64,000 nt of DNA from contig JAREIK010001482.1 in assembly GCA_029783825.1 (NCBI GenBank), positions 53,223 through 117,222 on the forward strand, written 5' to 3'. This document shows, piece by piece, positions 15,653 to 27,926 of this stretch. A program made the position numbers and the translations under genes. The DNA comes from Sapria himalayana. Taxonomy: Eukaryota > Streptophyta > Magnoliopsida > Malpighiales > Rafflesiaceae. The notes under the pieces are model-generated. The model was not told the DNA's origin and did no database searches. It saw nothing but the letters and a program-made list of their open reading frames with translations. Every line of letters begins with the position of its first letter. Position 1 is the first letter of the stretch.

Positions 15653-16310
15653 CACTACTAGAAAAATTGATTTTAGCTACTAAAAAAAGTAGTAGCTAAA
15701 CTATTTATTTTAGTAGCTATATTTCTTTAGCTACTAAATAGTTACACTAGGACATAGTAGCAAAATTCCTTGTAGCTAAGCTAATCTTAGCTATTAGTAG
15801 TAGCTATTAGCTACTGTTTTAGCTACCACAAAATGTCATAGCTAATTAGCTTCTAAAAATAATAGTAGCTAAAATTAAAAATATAGTAGCTAATTTAGGT
15901 AAGGAGGTGACTATATATAACTACTACTTAGCTACTATTTTACGTACTAGGAAAATAGCTACCAACAATAGTATTAGCTAATATAATGAATGTAGTAGCT
16001 AAAGTAGTGAATATGATGATTATTTATAGCTACTAATTAGCTACTCACAATAATAGTAGCTAAAATTGAGCATATATTAGTTACTAAAACAATATATAAC
16101 TACTACTTAGCTACTACATGACATAGTAGATATTTAGTGACTGAACTAGGTAGTAGCTAAATATTATAGCTATATAACTACTAACATAATAGCTATATAG
16201 AAGTAGCTATTTAGCGACTCAAAAAATGTAGTAGCTAATAAGGTGAAACTAAATTAGTAGCTAAACAGTAATAGATAGTTAGTGACTAAACTAAGGTAGT
16301 ACCTAAATTT
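15653..16310. repeat. CACTA left terminus and subterminal repeat array
   Basis: After the 13-bp terminal repeat come dozens of copies of GTAGCTA / TAGCTACT in both orientations, for example AGTAGTAGCTAAA near 15689 and TAGCTACTA near 15719. Because the unit is nearly self-complementary, the region can fold extensively. In characterised En/Spm elements the subterminal repeats are TNPA binding sites; that role is inferred here from position and family. Confidence 0.9.
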
Positions 16311-16505
16311 ATAATTAAATTAATTATTAAATTATTAGAACCTTAAAACAAATAATAAAAAAAATTATTATTAAATAAAAATTATAAGATCCTATTACCG
16401 CAAAAACTAACATCCACCAAATAACATAAACCAAAATAACATGTACTAAATCCCATGTTCTAGATAGCTATATAATAGACTAAAAAAGTTCAATAACAGG
16501 AATGT
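16311..16505. other. Spacer between the CACTA left end and the transposase gene
   Basis: AT-rich sequence (TTAATTATTAAATTATTAGAAC…) downstream of the minus-strand transposase stop codon. It is presumably the 3' untranslated region. No feature is seen in it. Confidence 0.5.
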
Positions 16506-18281
16506 TCACATATCACCAATGGGGGGATCATCTGTGGTGGGGTCATTTGTAGGGGGGTCATCCACATGTGGAGCTGGAGCTGTAGCTGATGAGGAGACAT
16601 GTGTCAATTGAGTTAAAGCCCTCAGTAGAGCCTTAACCTCATCAAGTTGATCTTGTAGAACTTTAACCTTAGTATCCACTTCCTCTCGCACCTCCTGTCG
16701 AACCTCGTCCTTGAGCTGCTCAAGTAGCTCATGATCATTCCTGGATGAGCATGTAGTGGAATGGTAAGATGGGCCACTCGTGTATACTGAAGATCGGTCA
16801 CCTAATCCATATATGAGTCGCTGGCATTTTTTATCAGCTACCATAACTCATAAGTATTCTGCATCTTCATCCATAGATGTTGTGTTCTCTCTTGAACCTT
16901 CATCTATTTGTACAATCCGTTGCATTTCTTGATGCACAGCTTCCTACAAGATTTGAATAGATATTCAGACAATATATGAATGTATAATTAAATTTTTTTT
17001 AATATAATATACTTTAATTTATTTACCCTGATTTGGCGAGCCCTCTCGTCAACCCATAGATGAGTGGTCTTAGAAGTGTGCAATTCCTGATGAATCTGGA
17101 AAAGGGATGGCTTCTTCCCGGTCTCTTTCTCCTATATAGAAATATTAGTAAAATTAGAAGATATATTTGTTATGATCTTACCAATCAAAATAAAATTAAA
17201 GTAAGAGTTTTAAGTACTTACAAACCTCCTAGCATGCTCTGAAAATGAAATGGAACCCCCAGTGTGTCTTGAAGGTCCTGTGCCTGGTTCAGCCTTCTTA
17301 GTTCGGCGGTTCAGAGACATTCGTTCTGATCACGCCCGAAACTCGGCAATACCCCATGCTTCATTCCACCTTGCCCAGATCGACTCCATAACATGCACCG
17401 GTCTCCCATGTTTCCTCCACTTATTCAAATTATCTGTATACCTAGACTTGGCAAGCACCTCCCAAGTTGCTTTGATGATACTCTCCATCTCGACATCCCA
17501 TGAGAAATATTTCTATAAAGAAAGTTAATAGTTACTCATATAAGTACGAAATAAATGTTAAAATAATTAATAATTATATTTCTAAGGAAATTTCGATAGA
17601 GTTTCCTCTGTACTGGCAATAATCCAACCTAATAAAACAAACATATTAAGTACTTGCAATATAATAAGACACTTATATAATACTCATCAACTAATCCAAC
17701 AACTTCTCAACCAACAAACACAACACTTCATATATTCAATTTGTCATGTACACATTTTACATATAAAGGCTATAAGTGAGTGACTTATACCTTGAACTCT
17801 TCCCAATAAAAGCATTTTATCTCTTTTGTGATGGTACTCCATTTATACCCTTCAATGTCAACTCGCACCTTGAAAATTGAGGTGATGCGAGACGAGCATC
17901 GGTAAGACTCGACAAACCTAAAAGCATGCAAATATCAATTTTCACACAAAAAAAAATTTAACAATAATTTAAAATATTTCAATATATTATGTTCATTTAC
18001 CTCCCATTCTCCACAATCAATTGAGTCCTACTAGATGCTGAGGTCACAAGTGTAGACATGGTCGATGGTGTAGACCCAACTAGTAGTGAAGGCGTGGTCG
18101 CAGCTTGTGTCGACGAAGTCGAATGAACCGAAGATGATTCCGTAGATGGCTGTATGGAGGTATGCAATTCCTCAAGTGGAGTGGTACTAGCTAGACCTTC
18201 TGCATGAGATAGTGTACCCCCGCGACGTCTGCCCCGTCCTCTACCTCGACCTCCCCCTTCATTTGACACTCGACCTCGCAT
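16506..18281 (-). pseudogene. Ptta/En/Spm-type plant transposase, five exons, two in-frame stops
   Basis: I assembled this from splice signals. The exons are 18281-18001, 17917-17791, 17512-17222, 17131-17027 and 16943-16506, each joined by GT…AG in a consistent reading frame: 1242 nt, 414 codons including the stop. Exon 1 starts MRGRVSNEGG and is rich in Arg/Gly then Ser/Thr. Exon 2 has KWSTITKEIKCFYWEEFK. Exon 3 has KYFSWD and then the family hallmark HTGGSISFSEHARRF. Exon 4 has ETGKKPSLFQIHQELHT and THLWVDERARQIR. Exon 5 has LIYGLGDRS followed by a Glu/Lys-rich coiled coil (ELLEQLKDEVRQEVREEVD) and an acidic Pro/Asp tail. These match the plant transposase family associated with CACTA elements (Transposase_24 type, DNA-binding accessory protein). 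In-frame TGA codons at 17330-17332 (after AEFRA) and 16848-16850 (after DAEYL) break it. An ATG nine codons upstream (18305) is open, but CTGCAG just before 18281 looks like a splice acceptor. Confidence 0.85.
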
Positions 18282-18305
18282 GTCTGCAGTAGAATATATA
18301 AACAT

Positions 18306-18532
18306 GTTAGTACAAGTTTATGAAATAAATAAATAAATAAAACATATGTGAAAAATTATGAACGTGATGTAAATCACCCACTAATCATTATCATTATCAT
18401 CTGGTTCTTCTGAATCAGAGCCCAACTCAGGCCCAATAATATACAAGTAATCAAACAGACAAGTAATCAAACATTCAAACTAAAATATACCTTGTCAAAC
18501 GTTCAAGTGGTCATCACTACCTTGATCGAGTT
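18306..18532 (-). other. Region upstream of the CACTA transposase gene; possible acidic tail of a second gene
   Basis: On the minus strand around 18440-18375 a frame reads GPELGSDSEEPDDNDND and then stops. An acidic tail like this could be the last exon of the missing TNPD-like gene or a chance frame. Nothing upstream of it supports a longer coding region, so this is only a lead. Confidence 0.25.
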
Positions 18533-19645
18533 GTTCTTCACGCTCTTTGCAGCCGGAAGTCGAGTTGTTTTTGGTAGGGAAAAACCAGCCAACACAATCA
18601 TGAACTGAATAGCAGAGCAAAAAAAGGTAGTGAAATTAAATTCCCTTTTACTTGCAAGAACTTATGAGGAGTACCAATAAAATATAGAGCAAAAATATAA
18701 ATCAATGGCACACAAGAGACGCAATTTTTAACGTGGAAAACCCCGTAAGGTATAGGTAAAAAAAACCACGGATCGTCCAAAACAAAGAAATAGCTCCACT
18801 ATGATCAATAGAGGTACAAGATAGTTTCCAATAAGTGCACCAAAAAAACGTGCTATAGCCAGCAATCCAATTAAACACCAATGCTTTCGATGCGCAATAA
18901 GAAGAAACAAGAAAGAACCCAAAAGCAGAATATAAATTGCGAAGCACTTATATCCTTGCTTAGTAATCGTATAGACGATCCAACGGTACAGAATGAAGTA
19001 TCACGTTTGCTGAACCTTCTGTCCAAAAATCAGCTCGATCCAACGGTGAACGAATCTATAGTTGTAATCTGAAAAACGAGATCTGGTGGATGTGCGAAAA
19101 TCACAAAGACTTTCCTTCTCCTCACTTATCTCCCTGCTCAGATATCGCAATGACAATCTAACTGTACAGAATGAAGTATCACGTTTTCTGAACCTGCTGT
19201 CCAAAAATCAGCTCGATCCAACTGTGAAGGAATCTGCAGTTGTAATCTGAAAAAACGAGATCTGGTGGATGTTCGAAAATCACAAAGACTTTACTTCTCC
19301 ACACTTATCTCCCTGCTCAGATATCGCAACATCAATCAAACCATACAGAATGAAGTATCACGTTTGCTGAACCTGCTGTACAAAAATCAGACCGATCCAA
19401 TGGTGAACGAATCTGAAGTTGTAATCTGAAAAAATGAGATCTGGTGGATGCGCGAAAATCACAAAGGTTTTTCTTTTCTTCTCTCTTTCTTTTGCTGCTA
19501 CATGTATCACAAAAATGAGCACACTCTCTTCTGCCCTAATTTGACCCCTCTCCACTTAAATAAGAGAGACAAATTGGCCCTCACAATTTGGGCTTTTACT
19601 CCACATAGGAAGGGAGGGCAAAACCCAACAGTTCTTCACGCTCTT
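18533..19645 (-). mobile_element. Unclassified 1.08-kb insertion nested in the CACTA element
   Basis: The same 15 bases, GTTCTTCACGCTCTT, occur at 18533-18547 and 19631-19645, and the sequence between them (18548-19630) differs in texture from the surrounding CACTA DNA. Read on the minus strand, the insert begins TGTTGGGTTTTGCCC and ends near GGCTGCAA, and contains GGGGTTTTCCACGTT, wording reminiscent of plant LTR retrotransposon LTRs. The 15-bp direct repeat is too long for an LTR element (usually 4-6 bp) and would fit a LINE/SINE-type event, but no poly-A tail or Pol III box is evident. Class unresolved. Confidence 0.55.
18966..19470. repeat. 179-bp tandem repeat, about 2.8 copies
   Basis: GAATGAAGTATCACGTTT starts at 18991, 19169 and 19348, spacings of 178 and 179 bp. 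Other landmarks repeat in step: CAGCTCGATCCAA / CAGACCGATCCAA, GAGATCTGGTGGATG and CGAAAATCACAAAG. The copies differ by scattered substitutions. The repeat lies wholly inside the nested 1.08-kb insertion. The short frames across it are not convincing proteins. Confidence 0.92.
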
Positions 19646-19665
19646 GATGGGATACTTTTCAGATA

Positions 19666-19824
19666 GGGATTCTCTTTTGACAGAATAGCCCTAAGATGTG
19701 TTTTTCAGATTCTTCATGTTTTATATTTTCAAGTCTGTAGAATAGCCCATTCTCTTGGCCCATATCCATGTCCCTATCCAAAACTTTACCAAATTATTGA
19801 ATTTTCCCTGTCAAAAGAGGACCC
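19666..19824. mobile_element. MITE-like 159-bp inverted-repeat element
   Basis: GGGATTCTCTTTTGACAG (19666-19683) is matched by CTGTCAAAAGAGGACCC at 19808-19824 in inverted orientation, with a perfect 12-bp core CTCTTTTGACAG. The interior is non-coding. I could not find a clear target-site duplication, so the family is open. Confidence 0.5.
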
Positions 19825-21164
19825 AAAATCAATTGGGTTTAAAAACACGTGTCTCACTTACATCTCCCATTTACTAGTAACAAAATTTTATTTCAAAAAG
19901 CAATAAAACATTGATTTAAAAAAAAGCAAATAAAACAATAATGATAATAATAGGGATAAATAGAGTGGACTGTGCTTAAGGATTGGAATGGCCCATAAAA
20001 ATGGCAGGGCTTGTGTGTGTGTTAAATCATTTCATTCCTTTCAAATCAGAGTCCAATTTTCTTAATTTATTTTGTCAAAATAAAAAACAAAAAAACAAAC
20101 TCAAGAACATTAAAAAAACACACACTTTAGTGATGGCTTATTCTACGATTATTCTGAAAATATTGATTCCATTCAACTACCAAAAACATTGAACTTCAAA
20201 TTTTCTTGAGTGAAATGGGGTGCAGCATTCATTCCCAGAACAAAGAATAATGCCTAAATTTTTTAATAAATGGGGAATAACATACTTTTTTAGTTTTTCA
20301 TTACACCTCATTTTATTATGCTTTAAGAAAGTAATAATATCGTTAAAAAAAGTTTTTTAAAAAAATTTTTTTTTAACATAATAATTATCAAATAATTTTA
20401 AGCATTAAAAAATTGTTTAAAAAGCATCATATCGAACTCAAATCCTTCAAGTTAGAGTCTTTATGAAAGTCAGTTGTTTAATATGGTATTAGAACTTGGT
20501 TTGATAGATGTTTATTTGAAAGTTAATAAATGATTCTATTTAATTTGTTCGGGAAGGAGGATGTTAAGAAAAAAGGGGACCCAAAATAAATTGATACTTT
20601 TTATTTTAAAAGCTTCGGGAAAAAACTGAAGAATGTGCTTATTATTTTTAATACTTTTTTAAAGCTCAAATCTAGATCTTGGTTTAACTTGGGACTACGA
20701 CTTAGGTAATTTAGAGCTTAAATGTTTTTAGTTTATAAAATTTATTATAAAATGTAAAATTAAATAATCGTACTAATTCTAATTATTTTATTAATCATTG
20801 ATTTGTTATTAAAATAATTTAATATTTAAATTTGCCAAACAATTAAATATTATATTTTTATAGTTGAATTTATCATTTAATTAAATATTATTTTTAAAAT
20901 TTATAATACTTTTAAAATTATAATTCAATATATGAAATTTTACTTATTTTTAAAATTTTCCATAATTGATTTTTTTTAGAAAGTTATAAATCTTTTAAAA
21001 AGTTGAATCCAAACTTGTCATAATTATAGAGAAGTTACAATTTTGAATTACATTTAAAAGTAATAAATCTTTTTAGAAAATTAATCCAAACTTATAAATT
21101 GAATCCAAACTTATATTTTAAAATTTTTATGACTGAATTTTAAAAAATTTACAAATTTAGCTAT
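19825..21164. other. AT-rich non-coding interior of the CACTA element
   Basis: No credible gene is present. A short tract near 20483-20494 (TGGTATTAGAAC, followed by TTGGTTTGAT) resembles the initiator-Met tRNA primer-binding site of plant Copia elements (TGGTATCAGAGC) with two differences, so an eroded retrotransposon piece is possible. The rest is low-complexity A+T. Confidence 0.4.
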
Positions 21165-22153
21165 TGTCAATAATGTAGTAATTATTCAGCTACTACATAG
21201 CTACTGCTTAGTAGCCATATTAATATGTTAGCTACTAAATAGTAGCAAAATCATTGCTATTTAGCTACTACCAATAATGTAGTGGCTTTTTAGATACTAC
21301 ATAGCTACTAGTTAGTAGCTACGATTTTGACTTGGTAATATTGCAGCTGTTAAATAGTAGCTGTGTTGTAGCTATTTAGCTACTAACATCAATGTAGTAG
21401 TTATATAGTAACTATTTAGCGACCTAAACAAATGTAGTACCTATATAGTAGCTCTTCAGCTATTACATAGCTACTACATCGTAGCGAAATTAGTATGTTA
21501 GCTATTAAGTAGTAGCTATATAGTGGCTATTTAGCCACTACCAACAATGTAGTAGCTATGCAGCTACTACATCGCTACTATTTAATAGCTATAGTTTTCA
21601 CTTGTTAGTGTTTTAGCTATATATATAGTAGCTATATATATATTAGCTATTTGGTGACTAAGAACAACTCAGTAGTTATATAGAAGCTATTTAGTAACTA
21701 AAACAATAGGAGCGATGTAGTAGCTAAATAGCTACTACATAGCTGCTACGTAGTAGCAAAATTGGTATTTTTATCTACTATTTAGTAGCTAAAAATAGCT
21801 ATTTAGCTACCACCAATAATGTAGTAACTACGTAGCTACTATATAGCTACAATGTAGTAGCCAAGGTTTTGGGTTGGTAGTATTTAGCTTGTAAATAGTA
21901 GTTGTGTAGTATCTATTTAGCGACTAACATCAATTTAATAGCTATGTAGTAACTATATAGCTACTTTTTTTGCTACTACTATTAGTAGGTAACATTGGTG
22001 AAACCACTTTTGGCTACTACATAGTAGCTATTGAGTAGCTAAGCCTAACACCTGTTATACTAGATGCTATTTAATAGCTATGTAGTAGTTAAATATCTAC
22101 GAAGTTACAGTAGTAGCTATTTTTAGTAGCTATTTCAGGATTTTCTAGTAGTG
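21165..22153. repeat. CACTA right subterminal repeat array and terminus
   Basis: About 1 kb of repeated GTAGCTA, TAGCTACTA and AGCTACTACATAGCTACTA units in both orientations, ending with TTTTCTAGTAGTG at 22153. It mirrors the left-end array but is longer, as often seen in CACTA elements. Confidence 0.9.
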
Positions 22154-25100
22154 TTACTAAATAATAATATTTAATTTTTTAAATTCTTCCTTCTTTTTTT
22201 AAGCTTATATTTTTTTTTCGATTAGATATAAATTATTTAAATATTTTGTCTTAATCAAAATTTATTTAGAATTAATTTTTCTAAAAAATTAAACTATAAA
22301 TAATTAAAATGAATATTTAAAATTATAATAAATAGAAATTCAATTTAGATTTATTATTTAATAAGTAGAATATAGCTATTAAAAGGTTTATGTATTTAGG
22401 GGTTTCAGGGTTTATGAGCTTACTGATTTAAGTAAGTAATCATTTAATGATCTATAGGTTTTATTTAAAAAATGAAATAACAAAAAATTTATTTTTATTA
22501 TTTTTTCTCATTTGTTAAGGTCATAACATTTGAAAATATAATAATTTTTAAATTTTTTTCAAAAGTGAAAACAATATTAATTTATAATCATCATAATAAT
22601 TATATATCATATAAATTCAATATAAACAATTTTATTGATAGATATTCTAATAATTATCAAAAAATAAATTAAAAATCTATTATGAATAAGATTGATATTA
22701 CTTAAAATATAATATCAAATCCTAAAATGATTCAAAAGCAAAGCAAAATTTATTACTTAATAATAATTATTTGTTTTTAAATCTTTATTCTTTTTATAAG
22801 CTTATCTATTTTTTTATGAAAAATTATTTTTATAAATTATATTTTTAACTCATAATTTTTTAATAATTAATATATATATATAAATAAAAAACTTAACAAT
22901 CATAATGAATTTTTTAAATTATAATGAATACAAATAAAAATGTTTATATAGGGGTATACCAGTTTAAAGGATTATCTATATAGGGGTATCAGAATTTTGT
23001 AGTTTAGTGATTTAAGTGTTTAGTCATTTAGTGATTTATAGGTTTTATTTAAACAATGAAATAACAAAAAAATATTTTTTTTTATTTTTTCACATGTTCA
23101 AATGTTATAATCTTTGAAAATATAAAAATTTTAAAACTTTTTTCAAAAGTGAATATAATATTTAGTTATAATAATTATTAAATTTATATATCATATAAAT
23201 TCAATTTTAAACATTTTTATTGATAAATATTCTAATAATGATCAAAAAAAATAAATTAATAATCTATTATTAATAAATTAGATATCAATTAAAATAGAAT
23301 TACAAAACCTAAAATGATACAGAAACAAAGCAAAATATATTACTATATAATATCTTTTTGTTTTTAATTTTTTTTCTTTTATTAAGTTTATCTATATTTT
23401 TTTGTTGAAAAATAATTTATATAAATTATATTTGTATAACTTATAATTTATTTTGTGATTAATATTTATATACAAATAAACAAATAAATAATTAAAATTA
23501 ATATTTAAAATTATAATGAAAAATATAAAAATGGAATTATTGTTTATTATTAAGGATATATCTGATTAAAAAAATTATCTATTTAGAGTTTTTGAAATTT
23601 AGAAGTTATTCATTTAAGTATTTAGGCAATTAGTGGTTTATAGGTTTTATTTAAATAATGATATAACAAATTAATTATTTTTGATATTTTTTCAAATTTT
23701 TAAATTGTTATAACCTTTGAAAATATAATAATTTTAAAATTTTTTAAAAATATGAATACAATATTTAGTAATAATAATTATTATAACAATATATAATATA
23801 AACTAAATATAAACAATTTTATTGAAAGATATTATATAAATTATCAAAAAATAAATAATTAAACTATTATTAATATGATAGATATTAATTAAAATATAAT
23901 TTAAAAACCTAAAATGATTCAAAATCAAAGTAAAATTTATTACTAAATAATAATTTTTTTTATTTTATGCATCATTTTATAAGCTTATAATTTTTTTTGA
24001 TGAAAAATATATTATTTAAATTATATTGGTATCACTCATAATTTATTTTGTAATTAATATTTCTAAAAATTATTTAAATAATATTTAAGGTTTACGAGTT
24101 TAAAGTTTTTAGTATTTAGGGGCTTAAGGGTTTAGGAGTTTAAATATTTATGTATTTAGGCATTTAATGGTTTATAAGTTTTAGTTAAACAATGATATAA
24201 CAAAAAAATTATTTTTGTTATTTTTTCTCATTTTTGAAGGTTATAAACTTTGAAAATATAACAATTTTAAAATTTTTTATATGTGAATACTATATTTAGT
24301 TATGATAATCTTAATAATTATATATCATGTAAATTCAATATAAACAATTGAATTGAAATATATTATATTAATGATCAAAAAATAAATTAATAAACTATTA
24401 TTAATAAGATAGATATTATTATAAATATATTTGCAAAACATAAATTTATTTAAAATCAAAGTAAAATATATTATAAAATAATACTTTGTTTGATGTTTTG
24501 CTTCTTTTTATAAGTTTATATTTTTTGTTATTAAAAGTAAATTATTTAAATTATATTTGTCTTCCTCATAATTTATTTCTAATTTATAATTCTATAAAAA
24601 TAAACTAATAAATAATTAAAATGAATATTTAAAATTATAATGAACACAAATAAAATAATGATTTATTATTTATTATGCAGGATATACTAGTTTAATGGTT
24701 AAAGTATTTAGGTGTTTTGGGGTTTAATAATTTAAGTGTTTAGGCCTTTAGTGATTTATAGTTTTTTTTTAATTTTTTGAAGGTTATAACCTTTGAAATT
24801 ATGATAATTTTTAATTTTTTTTAAATGTGAATATAATATTTAGTAATAATAATCTTAATAATTATAAATAATGCAAACTCAATATAAATAATTTTATTAA
24901 TAGATATTATAATAATGATCAATAAAAAATTAATAAACTATTATTACAAAGAATGATATAAATTAAAAGATAATTGCAAAATCTAAAATGATTCAAAATA
25001 AAAATAAAATATATTACAAAATAATAAATTTTTGTTTTTAAAATTTTTCCTTTTTTATAAGGATATATATTTTTTTTGATGAAAAATAAATTATTTAAAT

Positions 25101-25961
25101 TAGATCTGTCTCACTAATAATTTATTTTGTAATTGATATTTATATAAAAATAAACAGATAAATAATTAAAATAAAAATTTAAAAATATACTTAATAAAAA
25201 TTAAATTGAGATTTATGATTTTTTATTAATGTACACCTATTTAATAATTTAAGTATATAAATGTTTTGTCGTTTAAGAGTTTAGCAATTTATGTTTTTAG
25301 GCATTTAGTAGTTTATAGGTTTTATATAAACAATAAAATAACGAAAAAAAATTTGTAATTTTTTCTCATTTTAATAGGTTATAACCTTTGAAAATATAAT
25401 AATATTTAAGATTTTATGAAATGTGAATACAATATTTATTTATAATAATATTAATAATTATATATCATATAAATTCAATATAAACAATTTTATTGATAAA
25501 TAATAAAATAATGATCAAAATTAAATTAATAAACTATTAATAAAAAGATAGATATTAATTAAAAAATATTTAGAAAACTCAAATTGATTCAAAATTAAAG
25601 TAAAATATATTACAAGATAATAATTTTTAATTTTAAAATTTCTACTTCTTTTATAAGCGTATATTTTTTTATTAAAAATAAATTAATTAAAATATATATG
25701 TCGCTCTCATAATTTAATTTGTAATAAATCATTCTATAAAAATAAACAAATAAATAATAAAAATGAATATTTAAAATTATAATAAATAGAAATAATAATT
25801 ATATTTATTAATTTTTAAGTAGTATATAGTGGTTTAATGGTTTATGTATTTTGGCATTATGAGGTTTAGGAGTTTACTGATTTAACTGTGTATGCATTTA
25901 GTGGTTTATAGGTTTTATTAAAAAAATAAAATAATAAAAAATCTATTTTTATTATTTTTTG

Positions 25962-25993
25962 ATATTTTCAAAGGTTATAACCTTTGAAAATAT
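25962..25993. other. Perfect 32-bp palindrome (satellite dyad)
   Basis: Same form as the copy at 8937-8968: left half ATATTTTCAAAGGTTA, right half its exact reverse complement. It sits between the telomere-like box and the A+T tract of its monomer. Confidence 0.9.
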
Positions 25994-27235
25994 AATAAAT
26001 TTTAAATTTTTTTTAGATGTGAATATAATATTTAGTTATAATAATCATTATATTTATATATCATATAAATTCAATATAAATAATTTTATTGATAAATATT
26101 CTGATAAAGATCAAAAAATAAATTAATAATCTATTATTAATAAGATAGACATCAATTAAAATATAATTACAAAACCTAAAATGATGCAAAAGAAAAGCAA
26201 AATATATTACTATATAATAATTTTTTGTTTTGAAATTTTTTTTTCTTTTAAAAAGTTTATCAATAATTTTTTGATGAAAAATAATTTATATAAATTATAT
26301 TTGTCTAACCCAATTTATTTTGTAATTAATATTTATATATAAATAAACAAATAAATAATTAAAAAGAATATTTAAAATTATAATAAATAAAAATGAGATT
26401 TATTATTTATTATTTAGGGATACAGATTTAATTTAATTTAGATTTGTCTCACTAATATTTTATTTTGTAATTAATATTTCTATAAAATAAATTGATAAAT
26501 AATTAAAATAAAAATTTAAAATTATTCTGAATAAAAATTAAAATGTGATTTATGATTTATTATTAATGTATACCAGTTTAATGATTTAAGTATTTAGAGG
26601 TTTTATCGTTAGAAGTTTAGCGATTTATGTTTTTAGGCTTTTAGTGCTTTATAGGTTTTATTTAAAAAAATAAAATAACAAAAAAATTTTCTATAAATTT
26701 TTATCATTTTCATAGGTTATAACATTTGAAAATATAAAGATATTTAAAATTTTTTGAAATTTTAATACAATATATTGTTATAATAATATTAATAATTATA
26801 TATCATATAAATTTAAAATAAATAATTTTATTGATAGATATTATAATAGTGATCAAAAATTGAATTTATAAACTATTAATATTAAGATAGATATTAATTA
26901 AAAAATATTTACAAAACCCAAATTGATTCAAAATTAAAGTAAACTATATTACTTAATAATAATTTTTAATTTTTAAATTTATACTTCTTTTATAAGCGTA
27001 TATTTTTATTAGATAAATAATATATTATTTAATTATATTTGTCCCACTGATAATTTATTTTGTAATAAATATTTCTAAATAAATACACTAATAAATAATT
27101 AAAATGAATATTTAAAAAAAATAATAAATAGCAATAAAAAATAGATTTATTAATTATTAAGTAGTATTTAGCAGTTTAATGGTTTATGTATTTAGGCATT
27201 ACGGGGTTTAGGAGTTTATTGATTTAACTTTATAT

Positions 27236-27243
27236 GCATTTAG
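27236..27243. repeat. Target-site duplication of the hAT element, left copy
   Basis: GCATTTAG here is repeated at 30938-30945. Eight bases is the hAT hallmark. The octamer is part of the conserved satellite box GGCATTTAGTGG, and removing the element restores that box exactly. Confidence 0.95.
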
Positions 27244-27926
27244 TAGGGCTACTCACGGGACACGGAGATTTGCGACCCGACCTGAAATCTTGTCCCGAAA
27301 GAATCAGGACTGATAAAAATCTGTTGACTTTGACTTTTCTCGTCCCATTCTATCACGTATTTTTTTCGTTTGGGCTGGTTCTGGATCTTAAGCAATATCC
27401 ATCCCGAGAACCGTCACATCCTAAAAAACTGATACTAGAACCAGGAATATATATATATATATATAACATGAAGATGCCACCAATTCTGCAACTGCCCATC
27501 CAATTCTGATGCACCTATTGCTGTGCCGACGAGTTCTAGGCTACCTCACACCATTCCAGCCATGTTAGTTAGGTCCAGCCCTTGTCCGGCACACTTCTGG
27601 TTGATTCCACCATGTCTCAGATGCCACCAGCCTTTTGGTTTGTTTTTATGATGAGAATTGAGTGATTAATTATTATTATTATTATGTGTCTCAGTCAGTT
27701 TTGTTGAGTATTGGTTGTGGTAGGGCCGAATGAGTGGGCTGAATGTGTTACAGTCAGTTTTGTAGAGCTTCCTTGTTTGAAATATTTATATGTATTTAAG
27801 CTTAAAATATCATATTAATTACTGGCAATGCAGATGGCACAATCCAGCAGTAAATGAAAAATACAATAAATAGAAGATGATCACATCTCAAATGATCAAA
27901 GTACTAGTAAATCAAATCATCATCCA

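Larger units (their letters stand above)
15653..22153 (-). mobile_element. CACTA (En/Spm) DNA transposon, 6501 bp, non-autonomous
   Basis: The element begins CACTACTAGAAAA and ends with the inverted copy TTTTCTAGTAGTG, a 13-bp perfect terminal inverted repeat, and is flanked by TTA duplications. Dense TAGCTACTA-type subterminal repeats fill about 650 bp at the left end and about 1 kb at the right end; in this superfamily such repeats are the binding sites of the TNPA-like protein. One transposase-related gene is recognisable on the minus strand (16506-18281) and carries two stop codons. I see no large catalytic transposase (TNPD/Transposase_21) gene. The space where one might lie (18282-21164) holds nested insertions and AT-rich sequence. 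The element is probably mobilisable only in trans, or dead. Strand is given by its gene. Confidence 0.96.
22154..27243. repeat. AT-rich satellite array, block 2
   Basis: This continues the interrupted monomer at 22154. Dyad anchors lie near 22520, 23103, 23707, 24240, 24782, 25380, 25970 and 26715. The monomer order D (22370), E (22960), I (23570), J (24090), G (24680), K (25830), F (26420), K (27170) follows directly on A, B, C at the end of block 1, so the CACTA element landed inside an already ordered array. No gene is seen. Confidence 0.94.

Noticed and set aside
17060..17528. Plus-strand frames at 17060-17242 and 17250-17528
   Set aside because: They are the antisense of the CACTA transposase exons, whose minus-strand frames match a known family and splice cleanly.
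18598..19666. Several 60-80 codon frames over the 179-bp repeat region
   Set aside because: They overlap in both strands and different phases, and arise from the tandem repeat. No motif is recognised.
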